A DNA stretch of 64,000 nt from NCBI RefSeq assembly GCF_019343475.1, contig NZ_CP072453.1, positions 3,906,001 through 3,970,000 on the forward strand, in the 5' to 3' direction. The stretch is from Providencia sp. R33. Lineage in GTDB: Bacteria; Pseudomonadota; Gammaproteobacteria; Enterobacterales; Enterobacteriaceae. The notes under the pieces are model-generated. The model saw only the letters and a program-made list of their open reading frames with translations. It ran no database searches and had not been told where the DNA came from. Each line of letters begins with the position of its first letter. Within the stretch, counting starts at the first letter, position 1. The position numbers and the translations under genes are program-made. Of the stretch, positions 33,967 through 43,445 are shown one piece after another.

Positions 33967-34560
33967 TTATAACTGAGATTTTGGGATAATATTCTCAAAC
34001 TGAAGCACAGGGCGATTGGCTTCGACTTCTGTTAATGGCTCAATTTCTTTAAACGTATTTAAACAGCGCGTGACGAGGCGCTGGTAGTCTTTAGTACCGT
34101 TACTTTTCCACGTAATTTCTTGTTCTGATAGCGTGCGTAACACTTTGGCTGGCGTACCGACTATTAAGCTATTTTGTGCAAATATTGTCTCTGCTTTAAC
34201 AAATGCACAGGCGCCAACAATCGAATTTTCACCAATTACTGCACCATCCATAATTACGCTATTCATCCCGACTAAAGCATTACGTTTGATATGGCAGCCA
34301 TGTAAGATAGCCCCGTGACCAATATGGCCATCTTCTTCAATAATGGTGTCAAATTGCGGGAACCCATGCATCACGCAGTTATCTTGAACATTCGCCCCAT
34401 CTTTAATGATTAAACGCCCAAAATCACCACGTAGGCTGGCATTGGGGCCAATATAGACATTTTTACCAATGACGACATCACCAATAACGACTGCCGTAGG
34501 GTGAACAAAACTGTCTGGGCTGACAACAGGTGTAATTCCATCAATTTGATAAAAAGGCAT
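33967..34560 (-). CDS. paaY: Phenylacetate pathway hotdog-linked thioesterase/gamma-carbonic-anhydrase-like protein PaaY
   Basis: A 197-residue left-handed beta-helix protein with hexapeptide repeats (VIGKNVYIGPNASLRG, DGAVIGENSIVGACAF), same size as E. coli PaaY (196). In the paa pathway it is a thioesterase that clears toxic CoA dead-end products and is encoded after paaX. AAGGAG lies upstream of ATG 34560, and the gene follows paaX by 21 bp. The His ligands of the gamma-carbonic-anhydrase fold (HGFPQFDT, GHIGHGAILHGCHI) are conserved. Confidence 0.93.
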   Translation of the reverse strand: MPFYQIDGITPVVSPDSFVHPTAVVIGDVVIGKNVYIGPNASLRGDFGRLIIKDGANVQDNCVMHGFPQFDTIIEEDGHIGHGAILHGCHIKRNALVGMNSVIMDGAVIGENSIVGACAFVKAETIFAQNSLIVGTPAKVLRTLSEQEITWKSNGTKDYQRLVTRCLNTFKEIEPLTEVEANRPVLQFENIIPKSQL

Positions 34561-34581
34561 AAAGGCTCCTTAACGGTTAAT

Positions 34582-35520
34582 TTAAGCGGCAATTTCCCGC
34601 AATACTCCACCAAAACGCCGATAATAAGCGCTAGAAGGTTGAGGAAGTTCACCCACAGTTGTTTCGCTATTCTCTGAAACATATTGGGTTGCAGCTTGGT
34701 CGATACGTTGATAAATATTGGTACACAAATGGCGTGCAATATGGCCTTCCCATTGGGGAGGTAAAAGTTCATCAGGTAGCAACGGGTCTTTGAGCGTGAC
34801 ACGGCGATAAAAGTGAATTAAGAGCAGCCGTAACTGAAAACAATGTTCAGGGCTGATTTGTGTTCCTGCATTATCCTTGAGCAATAATGCAAGAGGCCTG
34901 AATAATGAAATAAATTGGTGATAATGCTCTGAAATTTCTTGCAAAGACCATGCCTGAGACACCAAGTCTTTCAGGTTTTTTTCTGAACGGCTGTAGGGGT
35001 AATCTGCATGAAAATAAATGGCTTGCTCAGTGGCATTGAGCTCATTTAATAACGCAGGTACGTCACTTTGTGCGCAACTTGGCGCGGCCATTAAAGACGT
35101 ATTAAACTGACCAAACCCTAGCCAGCTAAGTTCTTTTTTTAATCTGATTTTTTCTTCTTTATCAGCGGCTTCTAGCAACAATAAGTTCCATTTGCCATCC
35201 CAATCAGGTTGCTCTGCAAGGTAAATTTTTTGTTCTGCTCGTCGAAATCGGCTTTGCCCGCGGGCTGAAATCCGGTAGTAGCTACGTCGGCCAATTTTTT
35301 CGACATCTAACCAACCTTCTTTTTGCAAACGAAAAACGGATGTGCGTACAAAGCGGTCAGTAAACCCCATGGGTTCTAATAATTTGGTTAGGCTACCTAA
35401 CCAAACCTCACCTCCTCGGTGATGTAGCGCATCACCATATAAGGAGCTAATGAGTGACGTGCCACTAATGGGCTGACTGGCGATGGCATGTTGGATAAAT
35501 TGGTCGAGTTTGGTATTCAC
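34582..35520 (-). CDS. paaX: Phenylacetate operon repressor PaaX
   Basis: A 312-residue repressor matching E. coli PaaX (316 aa) along its length: SGTSLISSLYGDALHHRGGE at the winged-helix N-terminus, EQPDWDGKWNLLLL in the middle and LLIHFYRRVTLKDPLLPDEL near the end. PaaX releases DNA on binding phenylacetyl-CoA. The start is GTG at 35520 with only a weak ribosome site, so expression is probably low. A split TGATTC/GAATCA motif upstream of paaA is the likely binding site. Confidence 0.95.
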   Translation of the reverse strand: MNTKLDQFIQHAIASQPISGTSLISSLYGDALHHRGGEVWLGSLTKLLEPMGFTDRFVRTSVFRLQKEGWLDVEKIGRRSYYRISARGQSRFRRAEQKIYLAEQPDWDGKWNLLLLEAADKEEKIRLKKELSWLGFGQFNTSLMAAPSCAQSDVPALLNELNATEQAIYFHADYPYSRSEKNLKDLVSQAWSLQEISEHYHQFISLFRPLALLLKDNAGTQISPEHCFQLRLLLIHFYRRVTLKDPLLPDELLPPQWEGHIARHLCTNIYQRIDQAATQYVSENSETTVGELPQPSSAYYRRFGGVLREIAA

Positions 35521-35671
35521 TTATGTTTCATCCATAAATTTTCTGTATCAGAATGCTTCCTGAATAGTAGACATAAAATAGAATATTGTCTCGCTTCGTT
35601 TTTTATTGAGCCAGTTTCATTAATTAGGCATATCAGAAAAATCAATTCTGTATATGCCTTAACTTATTGAT

Positions 35672-36982
35672 TTAAATTGCAATTCTAGTATCAATGACAC
35701 GTTCTGCCTTACCTTGTGAACGTGGGATGTCACCGCAATTCACAATGCTGACTCGCGTGCTGATCCCTACCATAGATTTGATACGGTGTTTTAGGTGGTG
35801 ACAGATATTACAGCGTTCATCATAAGTGAGTTGCGCTGGGTTTTTCAGCTCAACACGGACTGATAAGTTATCCATATTACCTTGGCGACCAATTTCTAAC
35901 TGGTAGTGTGGGGATAGCTCTTTGAACTGCATAATCTGTTCTTCAATTTGGGAAGGGAATACATTCACTCCGCGAATAATCATCATGTCATCGGAGCGAC
36001 CTGTGATTTTACCGATTCGCCGCATGTTGCGATTCACGCCATTCATTAAGTGAGTTAAATCCCGTGTGCGATAACGAATTACTGGCATAGCTTCTTTTGT
36101 CAGGGTAGTGAACACTAACTCACCATGCTCGCCATCCCCTAATGTTTTGAGAGTTTCAGGGGAAATAATTTCAGGGTAAAAGTGGTCTTCCCAGATGGTT
36201 GGGCCGCTGGCACCAGCGTCAGCACATTCCATGGCGACACCTGGGCCCATCACTTCTGATAACCCATAGATATCTAATGCTTTGATGCCTAAGCGTGTTT
36301 CGATTTCAGTGCGCAGGGATTCTGTCCAAGGTTCAGCGCCAAATACGCCTAATCTAAGTGAGCACTTACTAGCATCACCACCCATGATTTTCTCGAGTTC
36401 GTCAATAATGCTCAGACAATATGATGGTGTGACCATAATGACATCGGGTTTAAAATCAGCAATTAGTTGGGCTTGTTTTTCGGTTTGCCCACCTGACATT
36501 GGAATGACGGCGGCACCAAGGCGTTCTGCGCCATAATGTGCGCCTAAACCGCCGGTAAACAAGCCGTAACCATAAGCTACATGAACTTTATCACCACGTA
36601 CCGTTCCCGCAGAGCGCAAACTACGTGCAATTAAATCCGCCCAGTTATCGATATCACGCTGCGTGTAACCAACAACCGTTGGCCGGCCAGTAGTACCCGA
36701 AGATGCATGGATACGGATGATTTGGTCCATTGGCACGGCAAACGTACTGAATGGGTAGTTTTCCCGTAAATCTTGCTTGGTGGTATAGGGAAATTTTTCG
36801 ATATCACTTAATTTTTTAAAATCATCAGGGTGCACACCCGCATCATCAAACTTTTTACGGTACATTGGCACGTTTTCATAGGCGTGAGTGAGTGTCCACT
36901 TCATTCGAGAATACTGTAATGACTCGATTTCATCTCGTGAGGCAAATTCAATTGGGTCGATGCTATCTTGTATCATGCTCAT
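35672..36982 (-). CDS. paaK: Phenylacetate-CoA ligase PaaK
   Basis: A 436-residue AMP-forming ligase that activates phenylacetate to phenylacetyl-CoA, the first pathway step. The P-loop ASSGTTGRPTVVGYT, YGYGLFTGGLGAHYGAERLG and the C-terminal YRTRDLTH and GRSDDMMIIRGVNVFPSQIE motifs are present. It follows paaJ after 113 bp that contain a CGCCTGA/TCAGGCG inverted repeat, and is separated from paaX by 151 bp. ATG at 36980-36982 is supported by an AGGAC site. Confidence 0.95.
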   Translation of the reverse strand: MSMIQDSIDPIEFASRDEIESLQYSRMKWTLTHAYENVPMYRKKFDDAGVHPDDFKKLSDIEKFPYTTKQDLRENYPFSTFAVPMDQIIRIHASSGTTGRPTVVGYTQRDIDNWADLIARSLRSAGTVRGDKVHVAYGYGLFTGGLGAHYGAERLGAAVIPMSGGQTEKQAQLIADFKPDVIMVTPSYCLSIIDELEKIMGGDASKCSLRLGVFGAEPWTESLRTEIETRLGIKALDIYGLSEVMGPGVAMECADAGASGPTIWEDHFYPEIISPETLKTLGDGEHGELVFTTLTKEAMPVIRYRTRDLTHLMNGVNRNMRRIGKITGRSDDMMIIRGVNVFPSQIEEQIMQFKELSPHYQLEIGRQGNMDNLSVRVELKNPAQLTYDERCNICHHLKHRIKSMVGISTRVSIVNCGDIPRSQGKAERVIDTRIAI

Positions 36983-37042
36983 AATTGCCAGTCCTCATAA
37001 TTATTATGGTAACCAGTTTTCGTTGATAACGTTACTGGTTTT

Positions 37043-37070
37043 CGCCTGAGCAGGTGTAGGGTTTCAGGCG
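37043..37070. repeat. Inverted repeat in the paaJ-paaK spacer
   Basis: CGCCTGA (37043-37049) pairs with TCAGGCG (37064-37070) around a 14-nt loop inside the only sizeable gap of the paa operon. It may tune read-through into paaK. Confidence 0.45.
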
Positions 37071-37095
37071 GATATTATTGATATGAATACGTTGT

Positions 37096-38298
37096 TCAGA
37101 CTCGTTCGATAATCATGGCGATGCCTTGCCCTACGCCAATACACATGGTGCATAGGGCATAGCGGCCTTGTTTGCGATGAAGTTCATTAATCGCGGCGAT
37201 GGCTAACCTTGCACCACTCATTCCTAAAGGGTGACCTAAGGAAATCGCTCCGCCGTTCGGGTTTACGTGTGGCGCGTCATCGGGTAAGCCTAGTCCCCTC
37301 AATACGGCGATGGCTTGTGCGGCAAATGCTTCGTTTAACTCAATGACATCCATTTGGTCGATAGTTAACCCCGCCATTTTTAAGACTTTTTGTGAGGCTG
37401 GTAACGGGCCAATCCCCATCAGTCGTGGTTCAACGCCACAAGTGGCGGTAGCAACAATGCGAGCCCGAGGGGTTAAGCCTTGCTGTTTCGCGATTTGTTC
37501 GGATGCAATGATTAACGCGGCAGCGCCATCATTCACACCAGAAGCATTACCCGCAGTTACCGTGCCGTTTTCACGAAATGGTGTTTTCAGCTTTTGTAAT
37601 TGCTCAAAAGTGGTTTCTGCACGAGGGTGTTCATCTTCGGTAACCACGATTTCGTTTTTACGTTGTTTAATGGTGACAGGGATAATTTCTTGCGCAAAAA
37701 TACCGTTAACTTTTGCAATTTCAGTGCGTTGTTGGCTGCGTAGTGCAAATGCATCTTGGTCTTCACGGCTGATTTTGTAGGTTTCAGCCACATTTTCAGC
37801 GGTCTCTGGCATGGAGTCAGTGCCACATTGTTGTTCCATTAATGGGTTGATAAACCGCCAACCGATTGTGGTATCAAACACTTGTGCTTGGCGCGAAAAA
37901 GCGGCCTCCTGTTTTCCCATCACAAAAGGCGCGCGGCTCATCGACTCGACACCTCCTGCAATCATTAACCCGGATTCACCTGCTTTAATACTGCGAGCGG
38001 CAAGTGCGATAGCATCCAGCCCTGAGCCACATAAGCGGTTGATGGTTGTGCCTGAAACCGAAATGGGTAAGCCAGACAATAAACCCGCCATGCGAGCGAC
38101 GTTGCGATTGTCTTCACCCGCTTGGTTTGCGCAACCTAAAATAATATCATCGGTCAATGACCAATCTAATTGTGGGTGCCTTGCCATCAAGGCTTTTAAT
38201 GGTAAAGTGGCGAGGTCATCAGGACGTAGAGAAGAAAGTGTGCCGCCATAACGGCCTATCGGTGTACGAACACCGTCGCAAATATAAGCATCAATCAT
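37096..38298 (-). CDS. paaJ: 3-oxoadipyl-CoA/3-oxo-5,6-dehydrosuberyl-CoA thiolase PaaJ
   Basis: A 400-residue thiolase that releases acetyl-CoA in the two beta-oxidation-like steps of phenylacetate breakdown. The nucleophilic Cys is in INRLCGSGLDAI, NEAFAAQA and GGAISLGHPLGMSGARL hold the His, and the second Cys is in CTMCIGVGQG. Its start overlaps paaI by 8 bp. Confidence 0.95.
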   Translation of the reverse strand: MIDAYICDGVRTPIGRYGGTLSSLRPDDLATLPLKALMARHPQLDWSLTDDIILGCANQAGEDNRNVARMAGLLSGLPISVSGTTINRLCGSGLDAIALAARSIKAGESGLMIAGGVESMSRAPFVMGKQEAAFSRQAQVFDTTIGWRFINPLMEQQCGTDSMPETAENVAETYKISREDQDAFALRSQQRTEIAKVNGIFAQEIIPVTIKQRKNEIVVTEDEHPRAETTFEQLQKLKTPFRENGTVTAGNASGVNDGAAALIIASEQIAKQQGLTPRARIVATATCGVEPRLMGIGPLPASQKVLKMAGLTIDQMDVIELNEAFAAQAIAVLRGLGLPDDAPHVNPNGGAISLGHPLGMSGARLAIAAINELHRKQGRYALCTMCIGVGQGIAMIIERV

Positions 38299-38734
38299 GG
38301 TGGTTTTCCTCTAAACGGTGCCCTAAGCGATGAGAACGACCTTGGAATAAGGCAAGTATTTTCCCGTCTTGGTTAGTTATCTCGACTTCGTATAGCCCGT
38401 TGCGCTTACCTTGGTGCTTCATTGTTGCGGTAGCTGTCAGTAAGTCCCCTTCAAAGCCTGGGCGGACAAAATCAATTGAGCACATCGACGCAACAGCAGC
38501 ATACCCTTGGCTATTACAGGCGTAAGCAAATGCCGTGTCGGCAAGACTAAACAGTTGCCCGCCATGGCAGGTTTTATGACCATTAAGCATCTTTGCAGTG
38601 ATTGGCATCTTTAATTGCGCAAAGCCATCTTCGACTTTTTCAATCGACATACCCATTGCTTTTGCACATGCATCATCGCGATACATAATGTGAGCTGATT
38701 GTTGAGCAGTCGTGATATTTGGTACTGAAATCAT
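38291..38734 (-). CDS. paaI: Hotdog-fold thioesterase PaaI
   Basis: A 147-residue hotdog thioesterase acting on ring-hydroxylated phenylacetyl-CoA. The conserved NGHKTCHGGQLFSLADTAFA segment holds the active-site Asp-type residue and substrate loop. Start and stop overlap paaH (4 bp) and paaJ (8 bp), showing tight translational coupling. Confidence 0.94.
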   Translation of the reverse strand: MISVPNITTAQQSAHIMYRDDACAKAMGMSIEKVEDGFAQLKMPITAKMLNGHKTCHGGQLFSLADTAFAYACNSQGYAAVASMCSIDFVRPGFEGDLLTATATMKHQGKRNGLYEVEITNQDGKILALFQGRSHRLGHRLEENHHD

Positions 38735-40281
38735 AGGGACTCCTTGAAGGATAAAGACTGATAACCCGCAGCTAACTGTTTAAGTAATGGATTGGGGCGA
38801 TAACGGTTATCGCCATAAAACTGCACGAGTTGCTCAAGTACTGATAACACGCGTGTCCAACCCAGTTGAGCCCCCCAAGCGAGTGGGCCTTTGGGGTAAT
38901 TCACGCCAAAGCGCATGGCATTGTCGGTATCTTGTACAGTCGCAACACCTTTATTCACTACATCGAGCGCTTCATTGCATAACATTGCAACTGTTCTCAT
39001 CGTTAAGAGCGCAGGGTAATCAGGCAGTACAATCACGTTTTTTCCAAGGGACTGGAAAAAGGCAATGGCGTGCTGGTTTTGTTGCGTACTGTTTTGCGTT
39101 GCGCAGGTTAGCGTGATGGCGGTTGAGGCAAGGTAATTTGCCGATAAATCAAAGAAAACCACCGCTTGGTTATATCGTTGCGCATAATATGATGCCAATT
39201 CACCATTTGTTAACATAATAATAACGTCATTAACAATGAGGGTGGGGGATTGATTTGATTGTTGTGCTAATCCTTCGAGTGAGATCCCATTTTCAGATAA
39301 AAGCCGCGCAAACTCAGGAAATATCTGCCAATCGCCACGAATTTTTACATCTTGGGGATGGCTAAGATGCACTTTTGCTGCAAATGACGCAGTGGGATGT
39401 GGTTTATTATCATCATAATGATAGAAACCTTGTTTTGATTTACGGCCAAAATGCCCCGCTTGCACTAATTCCAATTGCATTAATGAGGTTTGAAATCGCG
39501 GGTCATAACCGAATGCCTGAAATACAGATTCCGTCACGGCATAGTTAACATCATGACCAATTAAATCAGTGAGTTGTAATGGCCCCATCGCAAAGCCACC
39601 AGCATCGCGCAGTACGCTGTCTAATGTGGCTGGGGAGGCAACTTGCTCTTCAAGGGCGCGTAAAGTCTCAGCATAAAAAGGCCTTGCAACACGATTAACA
39701 ATAAAACCGGGTGTTGAGCGGCAAATAACGGGTACTTTCCCCCATGAGAGAGTTAATGCTTTCAATTGTTCAATCACTTCAAGTGATGTTTCTAGACCAC
39801 GAATGACTTCAACCAATTTCATCACTGGGGCGGGGTTAAAAAAGTGCAATCCCGCAAGCCGTTCAGGGTGTTTCAAGTGGCAACCAATCGCTGTAATCGA
39901 CAATGAAGAGGTGTTACTCGCAAATATCGTTGATTCGCGACAAATATCTTCAAGTTCAGCGAAAATAGCTTGTTTTATTGTCAGTCTTTCTGCAACAGCT
40001 TCAATGACAAGCTGAGCGCTCGACAATTCAGATAAGCTGTTAGCAACATGGATGTTGGCAATGAGCGCTTCTGCGGTTTTCGACTCAGCTTTTCCTTGTT
40101 CGACTCGTTTACGCAAACGTTGCGCCATGGTGTTTAATGAACGGGTTAATACATCTTGGTTCATATCAAACAGTAAAACGGTGAGACCTGCAGTGGCGGC
40201 CACTTGTGCAATACCAATACCCATGGTGCCAGCGCCGATAACGGCGACTGTCTTGATGGCATAATTCAAAGGGAGTGTCAT
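38731..40281 (-). CDS. paaH: 3-hydroxyadipyl-CoA dehydrogenase PaaH
   Basis: A 516-residue two-domain dehydrogenase. The NAD-binding Rossmann motif is VAVIGAGTMGIGIAQVAATA; the catalytic His is in LHFFNPAPVMKLVEVI; a second C-terminal 3HCDH-like domain (NYPKGPLAWGAQLGWTRVL) is present. It oxidises 3-hydroxyadipyl-CoA before PaaJ cleavage. The length is slightly above E. coli PaaH (475), with the surplus in the region between the two domains. Confidence 0.93.
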   Translation of the reverse strand: MTLPLNYAIKTVAVIGAGTMGIGIAQVAATAGLTVLLFDMNQDVLTRSLNTMAQRLRKRVEQGKAESKTAEALIANIHVANSLSELSSAQLVIEAVAERLTIKQAIFAELEDICRESTIFASNTSSLSITAIGCHLKHPERLAGLHFFNPAPVMKLVEVIRGLETSLEVIEQLKALTLSWGKVPVICRSTPGFIVNRVARPFYAETLRALEEQVASPATLDSVLRDAGGFAMGPLQLTDLIGHDVNYAVTESVFQAFGYDPRFQTSLMQLELVQAGHFGRKSKQGFYHYDDNKPHPTASFAAKVHLSHPQDVKIRGDWQIFPEFARLLSENGISLEGLAQQSNQSPTLIVNDVIIMLTNGELASYYAQRYNQAVVFFDLSANYLASTAITLTCATQNSTQQNQHAIAFFQSLGKNVIVLPDYPALLTMRTVAMLCNEALDVVNKGVATVQDTDNAMRFGVNYPKGPLAWGAQLGWTRVLSVLEQLVQFYGDNRYRPNPLLKQLAAGYQSLSFKESL

Positions 40282-40283
40282 GC

Positions 40284-41078
40284 TTATCGCCCCTTAAACT
40301 GTGGTTCGCGTTTGTTTAAAAAAGCATTTACCCCTTCGCGATAGTCTTCACTTCGCCCCCCTAAACGCTGCAAATCACGCTCAAGGTCTAGCTGTTCGTC
40401 TAGGGTGTTGGTTGCTGCACAGTAAATGGCTTTTTTGATAAGACCAAGACCATAGGTGGGTTGTGTCGCAAGGTGTTGAGCTAGTTGCAAAACGGTGTCT
40501 GTGAGTGCCTCATTTTCAGTAACTTGCCAAATCATTCCCCATTGCAATGCTTGCTCTGCACTGATTTTGTCTCCCAATAATGCCATACCCATTGCTCTGG
40601 CGTGCCCAGCGAGTTGGGGTAAAAACCAGCTTCCTCCTGAGTCAGGAACTAGGCCTAGGCGGCAAAATGATTGAATAAAACTCGCGCTTTTGGCAGCGAT
40701 AACGATATCCCCAGCGAGTGCGATAGCTGCACCTGCACCTGCTGCGACACCATTGACGGCACAAATAATTGGTTTTGGTAAAGCGGTAAGACGGCGGATC
40801 AGCGGGTTATAATAGGTTTCCACAGAAAAACCCAGATCAGGCACTTCGCTACCCACGCTGACATTACGATCGTTGAGATCTTGCCCTGCACAAAAGCCGC
40901 GGCCTGCACCCGTGATCACTAAGCAACGTACGGAATCGTCACGTTCTGCAATTTTGATGGCATCACTTAACTGGCGGTGCATTTCATCGTTAAAGCTATT
41001 GAGCCTATCAGGGCGGTTTAAGGTGATGGTGAGAACCCCATTTTCCAGTGCGGTGAGGATCATCGCTTCGTTTGTCAT
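40284..41078 (-). CDS. paaG: 1,2-epoxyphenylacetyl-CoA isomerase PaaG
   Basis: A 264-residue crotonase-fold isomerase that turns ring-epoxy-phenylacetyl-CoA into the oxepin-CoA. Oxyanion-hole segments are GRGFCAGQDLNDRNV and GVAAGAGAAIALAGD, and the conserved Asp lies in GLVPDSGGSWFLPQL. AGGA precedes ATG 41078. It is 2 bp from paaF and from paaH. Confidence 0.94.
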   Translation of the reverse strand: MTNEAMILTALENGVLTITLNRPDRLNSFNDEMHRQLSDAIKIAERDDSVRCLVITGAGRGFCAGQDLNDRNVSVGSEVPDLGFSVETYYNPLIRRLTALPKPIICAVNGVAAGAGAAIALAGDIVIAAKSASFIQSFCRLGLVPDSGGSWFLPQLAGHARAMGMALLGDKISAEQALQWGMIWQVTENEALTDTVLQLAQHLATQPTYGLGLIKKAIYCAATNTLDEQLDLERDLQRLGGRSEDYREGVNAFLNKREPQFKGR

Positions 41079-41080
41079 TT

Positions 41081-41854
41081 TTATTGTCCTGTAAACTGAG
41101 GTGGGCGTTTTTCGAAGAAAGCATCGATCCCTTCTTGGCGATCTTGCGTGCCTGCTAAGGCCACAAAATATTGGCGCTCCAGCTGTAACCCCTCAGTAAG
41201 GTGGCTATCTTGGGCGTGAACTAAGGCGGCCTTTGCTGCGCGCACAGCTAAAGGTGCGTGGGTTGCAATACGTTGCGCAAGCTGCTGAGCGCGTTCGAGA
41301 ACCAAATCATCGACACAAATTTCACTGACTAACCCCGCTTGGAGTGCGCGTTTAGCATTAATCGATTCCCCTGTTAGTACCATTTGCATGGCTAAAGATT
41401 TGCCTACTGCACGGATCAAACGTTGCGTACCGCCCGCCCCGGGCATTAAACCGAGGGTAATTTCGGGCAACCCAAAACGGGTGGATTCTCCAGCAATCAC
41501 CATGTCACTGGCGAGGAGCAGTTCGAAGCCCGCTCCAAGTGCATACCCATTGGCGGCAGCGATAATGGGTTTTGATATCATGGATAAACGACGCCACACT
41601 TGAGGACGTTTATCTATCATCGCACTGGCGATAGTTTGCTGTTGTAGCTCTTTAAGATCTGCGCCTGCTGCAAAGAATCGCGGGTTGCCAGTGATCACTA
41701 TCGCACCAATTTGCGCATTGTTATCAGCCGCTTCAAGGTGTTGTACCAGGAGTTCAAGGCACGGTGTGCTGAGTGCGTTGCGCACTTCGGGGCGGTTCAA
41801 CGTTAGGGTGAGAACGCGCTGGTTTTGTTGAGATAAAATCCACGGATTTTCCAT
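41081..41854 (-). CDS. paaF: 2,3-dehydroadipyl-CoA hydratase PaaF
   Basis: A 257-residue enoyl-CoA hydratase. NPRFFAAGADLKEL and NGYALGAGFELLLASD form the oxyanion hole; the acidic residues are in GLPEITLGLMPGAGGTQRL. It hydrates 2,3-dehydroadipyl-CoA and is encoded next to its crotonase paralogue paaG. Confidence 0.94.
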   Translation of the reverse strand: MENPWILSQQNQRVLTLTLNRPEVRNALSTPCLELLVQHLEAADNNAQIGAIVITGNPRFFAAGADLKELQQQTIASAMIDKRPQVWRRLSMISKPIIAAANGYALGAGFELLLASDMVIAGESTRFGLPEITLGLMPGAGGTQRLIRAVGKSLAMQMVLTGESINAKRALQAGLVSEICVDDLVLERAQQLAQRIATHAPLAVRAAKAALVHAQDSHLTEGLQLERQYFVALAGTQDRQEGIDAFFEKRPPQFTGQ

Positions 41855-41862
41855 TACGCTTC

Positions 41863-42921
41863 CTATACGTCAAAGTCTAAAACAACGCCATCGCCCTTCG
41901 GCCATGCTTGGCAACTTAAGATGTACCCATCGGCGATTTGGTCTGGTTCGAGGCTGTAGTTGACGCCCATTTCCACTTCCCCTGAGCGCAATTTGCATTT
42001 ACAAGTTGCGCACACGCCCCCTTTACATGCGTATGGCAGGTCGGCACCTTGGCGCAATGCTGCATCTAAGATGCTGTCATCTTGGCTGTCCATACTGATA
42101 TCTAAGGTGCGCCCATCGAGGTGAATACTGACTTGGCGTGTTTCATTAGACTGCACTGAAGTCGGTTTAAATTTTGCCCCTGATGTGTTGAAGCGCTCAG
42201 TGTGAACGAATTCTTTTGGCATGCCGTAATTGACGAGGGTGTCATGCACTTCATCCATCATACTTTCAGGGCCGCAGATAAACGCACGGTCAAATTGTTT
42301 GAAATTTAACAATGTATTGCCTAATGCAGAAAGCTGCTGTTGGCTAATACGACCGCTAAGAAGTTCGCTATCTTGAGGTTCTTGGCTAAAGAGATAAAGC
42401 ACTTGAAAACGCGCAGCAAAACGGTTTTTTAAGTCCGCAATATTTTCTTTAAACATCACTGAACGGCTATTACGATTGCCATAAATCAACACAAAGTGGC
42501 TTTTAGGTTCGGTTTGCAATGTGGCTTTAATGATGGAAAGCAAAGGGGTGATCCCAGAGCCTGCCGCAACGGCGAGGTAGTGTGCATGGGTATGTGTTTC
42601 AGGCTGGTAGCCAAACTGCCCCTGCGGGATCATCACATCGAGGCTATCGCCGACGTTCAGTTGTTGATTGATAAAATTAGAAAAGCGCCCTTCATAAATA
42701 GCTTTTACACCAATTTTTAGTGTCTCTTCGTCGGGTGAGCTGCAAATGGAGTAGCAGCGGCGCAAATTTTCACCATTAATGGCGGCTTTTAAGGTGAGGT
42801 GTTGCCCAGGGCGATAGCGATATTGTTCGCGCAAGGCGTCAGGAACATTGAACGCCACCGCAACGGCGTCAGGGGTGTCGCGCTCAATGGCGGCAATACT
42901 TAAACGATGAAATACAGTCAT
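41863..42921 (-). CDS. paaE: Phenylacetyl-CoA epoxidase reductase subunit PaaE
   Basis: A 352-residue ferredoxin-NADPH reductase. The FAD motif RRCYSICSSPDE, the pyridine-nucleotide domain (VAAGSGITPLLSII) and a C-terminal plant-type 2Fe-2S ferredoxin domain with Cys spacing CKGGVCATCKCKL and a final Cys in ILSCQAWP are all seen. The ATG at 42921 follows AGGGGCA; the longer frame runs into paaD. It feeds electrons to the PaaA di-iron centre. Confidence 0.94.
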   Translation of the reverse strand: MTVFHRLSIAAIERDTPDAVAVAFNVPDALREQYRYRPGQHLTLKAAINGENLRRCYSICSSPDEETLKIGVKAIYEGRFSNFINQQLNVGDSLDVMIPQGQFGYQPETHTHAHYLAVAAGSGITPLLSIIKATLQTEPKSHFVLIYGNRNSRSVMFKENIADLKNRFAARFQVLYLFSQEPQDSELLSGRISQQQLSALGNTLLNFKQFDRAFICGPESMMDEVHDTLVNYGMPKEFVHTERFNTSGAKFKPTSVQSNETRQVSIHLDGRTLDISMDSQDDSILDAALRQGADLPYACKGGVCATCKCKLRSGEVEMGVNYSLEPDQIADGYILSCQAWPKGDGVVLDFDV

Positions 42922-42931
42922 ATGAATGCCC

Positions 42932-43441
42932 CTAAATACATTTAAAGTAATCAAACGGCTCTAAGCATTCGGTGCATTTATATAATGCTTTGCATGCTGT
43001 TGAACCAAATTCGCTAATTTTTTCCGTTTGTTCGCTATCACAGCGTGGGCAGCGAATCGCCCCTTTGTGTTCAGGGTGCTCGCAAGAGGTGCCTTGTGGC
43101 GGTGCGATACCAAATTCGCGCAAGCGCCTTTTGGCATCTTGATTCATCCAATCGGTTGTCCACGCAGGAGTTAGCATCACTTCGATATCAACCTGTTCGA
43201 AACCTGCATCACCCAAAATGGTTTTAATTTCATTAATTAAAAACTCAGTGGCTGGGCAACCGGAATACGTGGGTGTAAAAATAACTTTCCAACCTTGATC
43301 GCTTGGAAGCACATTGCGGATCATGCCAAGATCAGTAATAGAGAGTGCAGGCAGCTCAGGATCGGGAATTTGATGCAGCTGTTGCCAGATCTGATGAACT
43401 TGGGGTGATTGAAGCTCGCTTAATTGCAGTCTCTGTTCCAT
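42932..43441 (-). CDS. paaD: PaaD, phenylacetyl-CoA epoxidase maturation factor (MIP18/DUF59)
   Basis: A 169-residue protein with an N-terminal DUF59 domain (DPELPALSITDLGMIRNV, then YSGCPATE) and a C-terminal four-Cys motif (RCPRCDS and YKCTEC) that could bind metal. It is needed for assembly of the iron-sulfur cluster of PaaE by family knowledge. The spacings to paaC and paaE are 4 and 10 bp. Confidence 0.92.
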   Translation of the reverse strand: MEQRLQLSELQSPQVHQIWQQLHQIPDPELPALSITDLGMIRNVLPSDQGWKVIFTPTYSGCPATEFLINEIKTILGDAGFEQVDIEVMLTPAWTTDWMNQDAKRRLREFGIAPPQGTSCEHPEHKGAIRCPRCDSEQTEKISEFGSTACKALYKCTECLEPFDYFKCI

Positions 43442-43445
43442 TGCA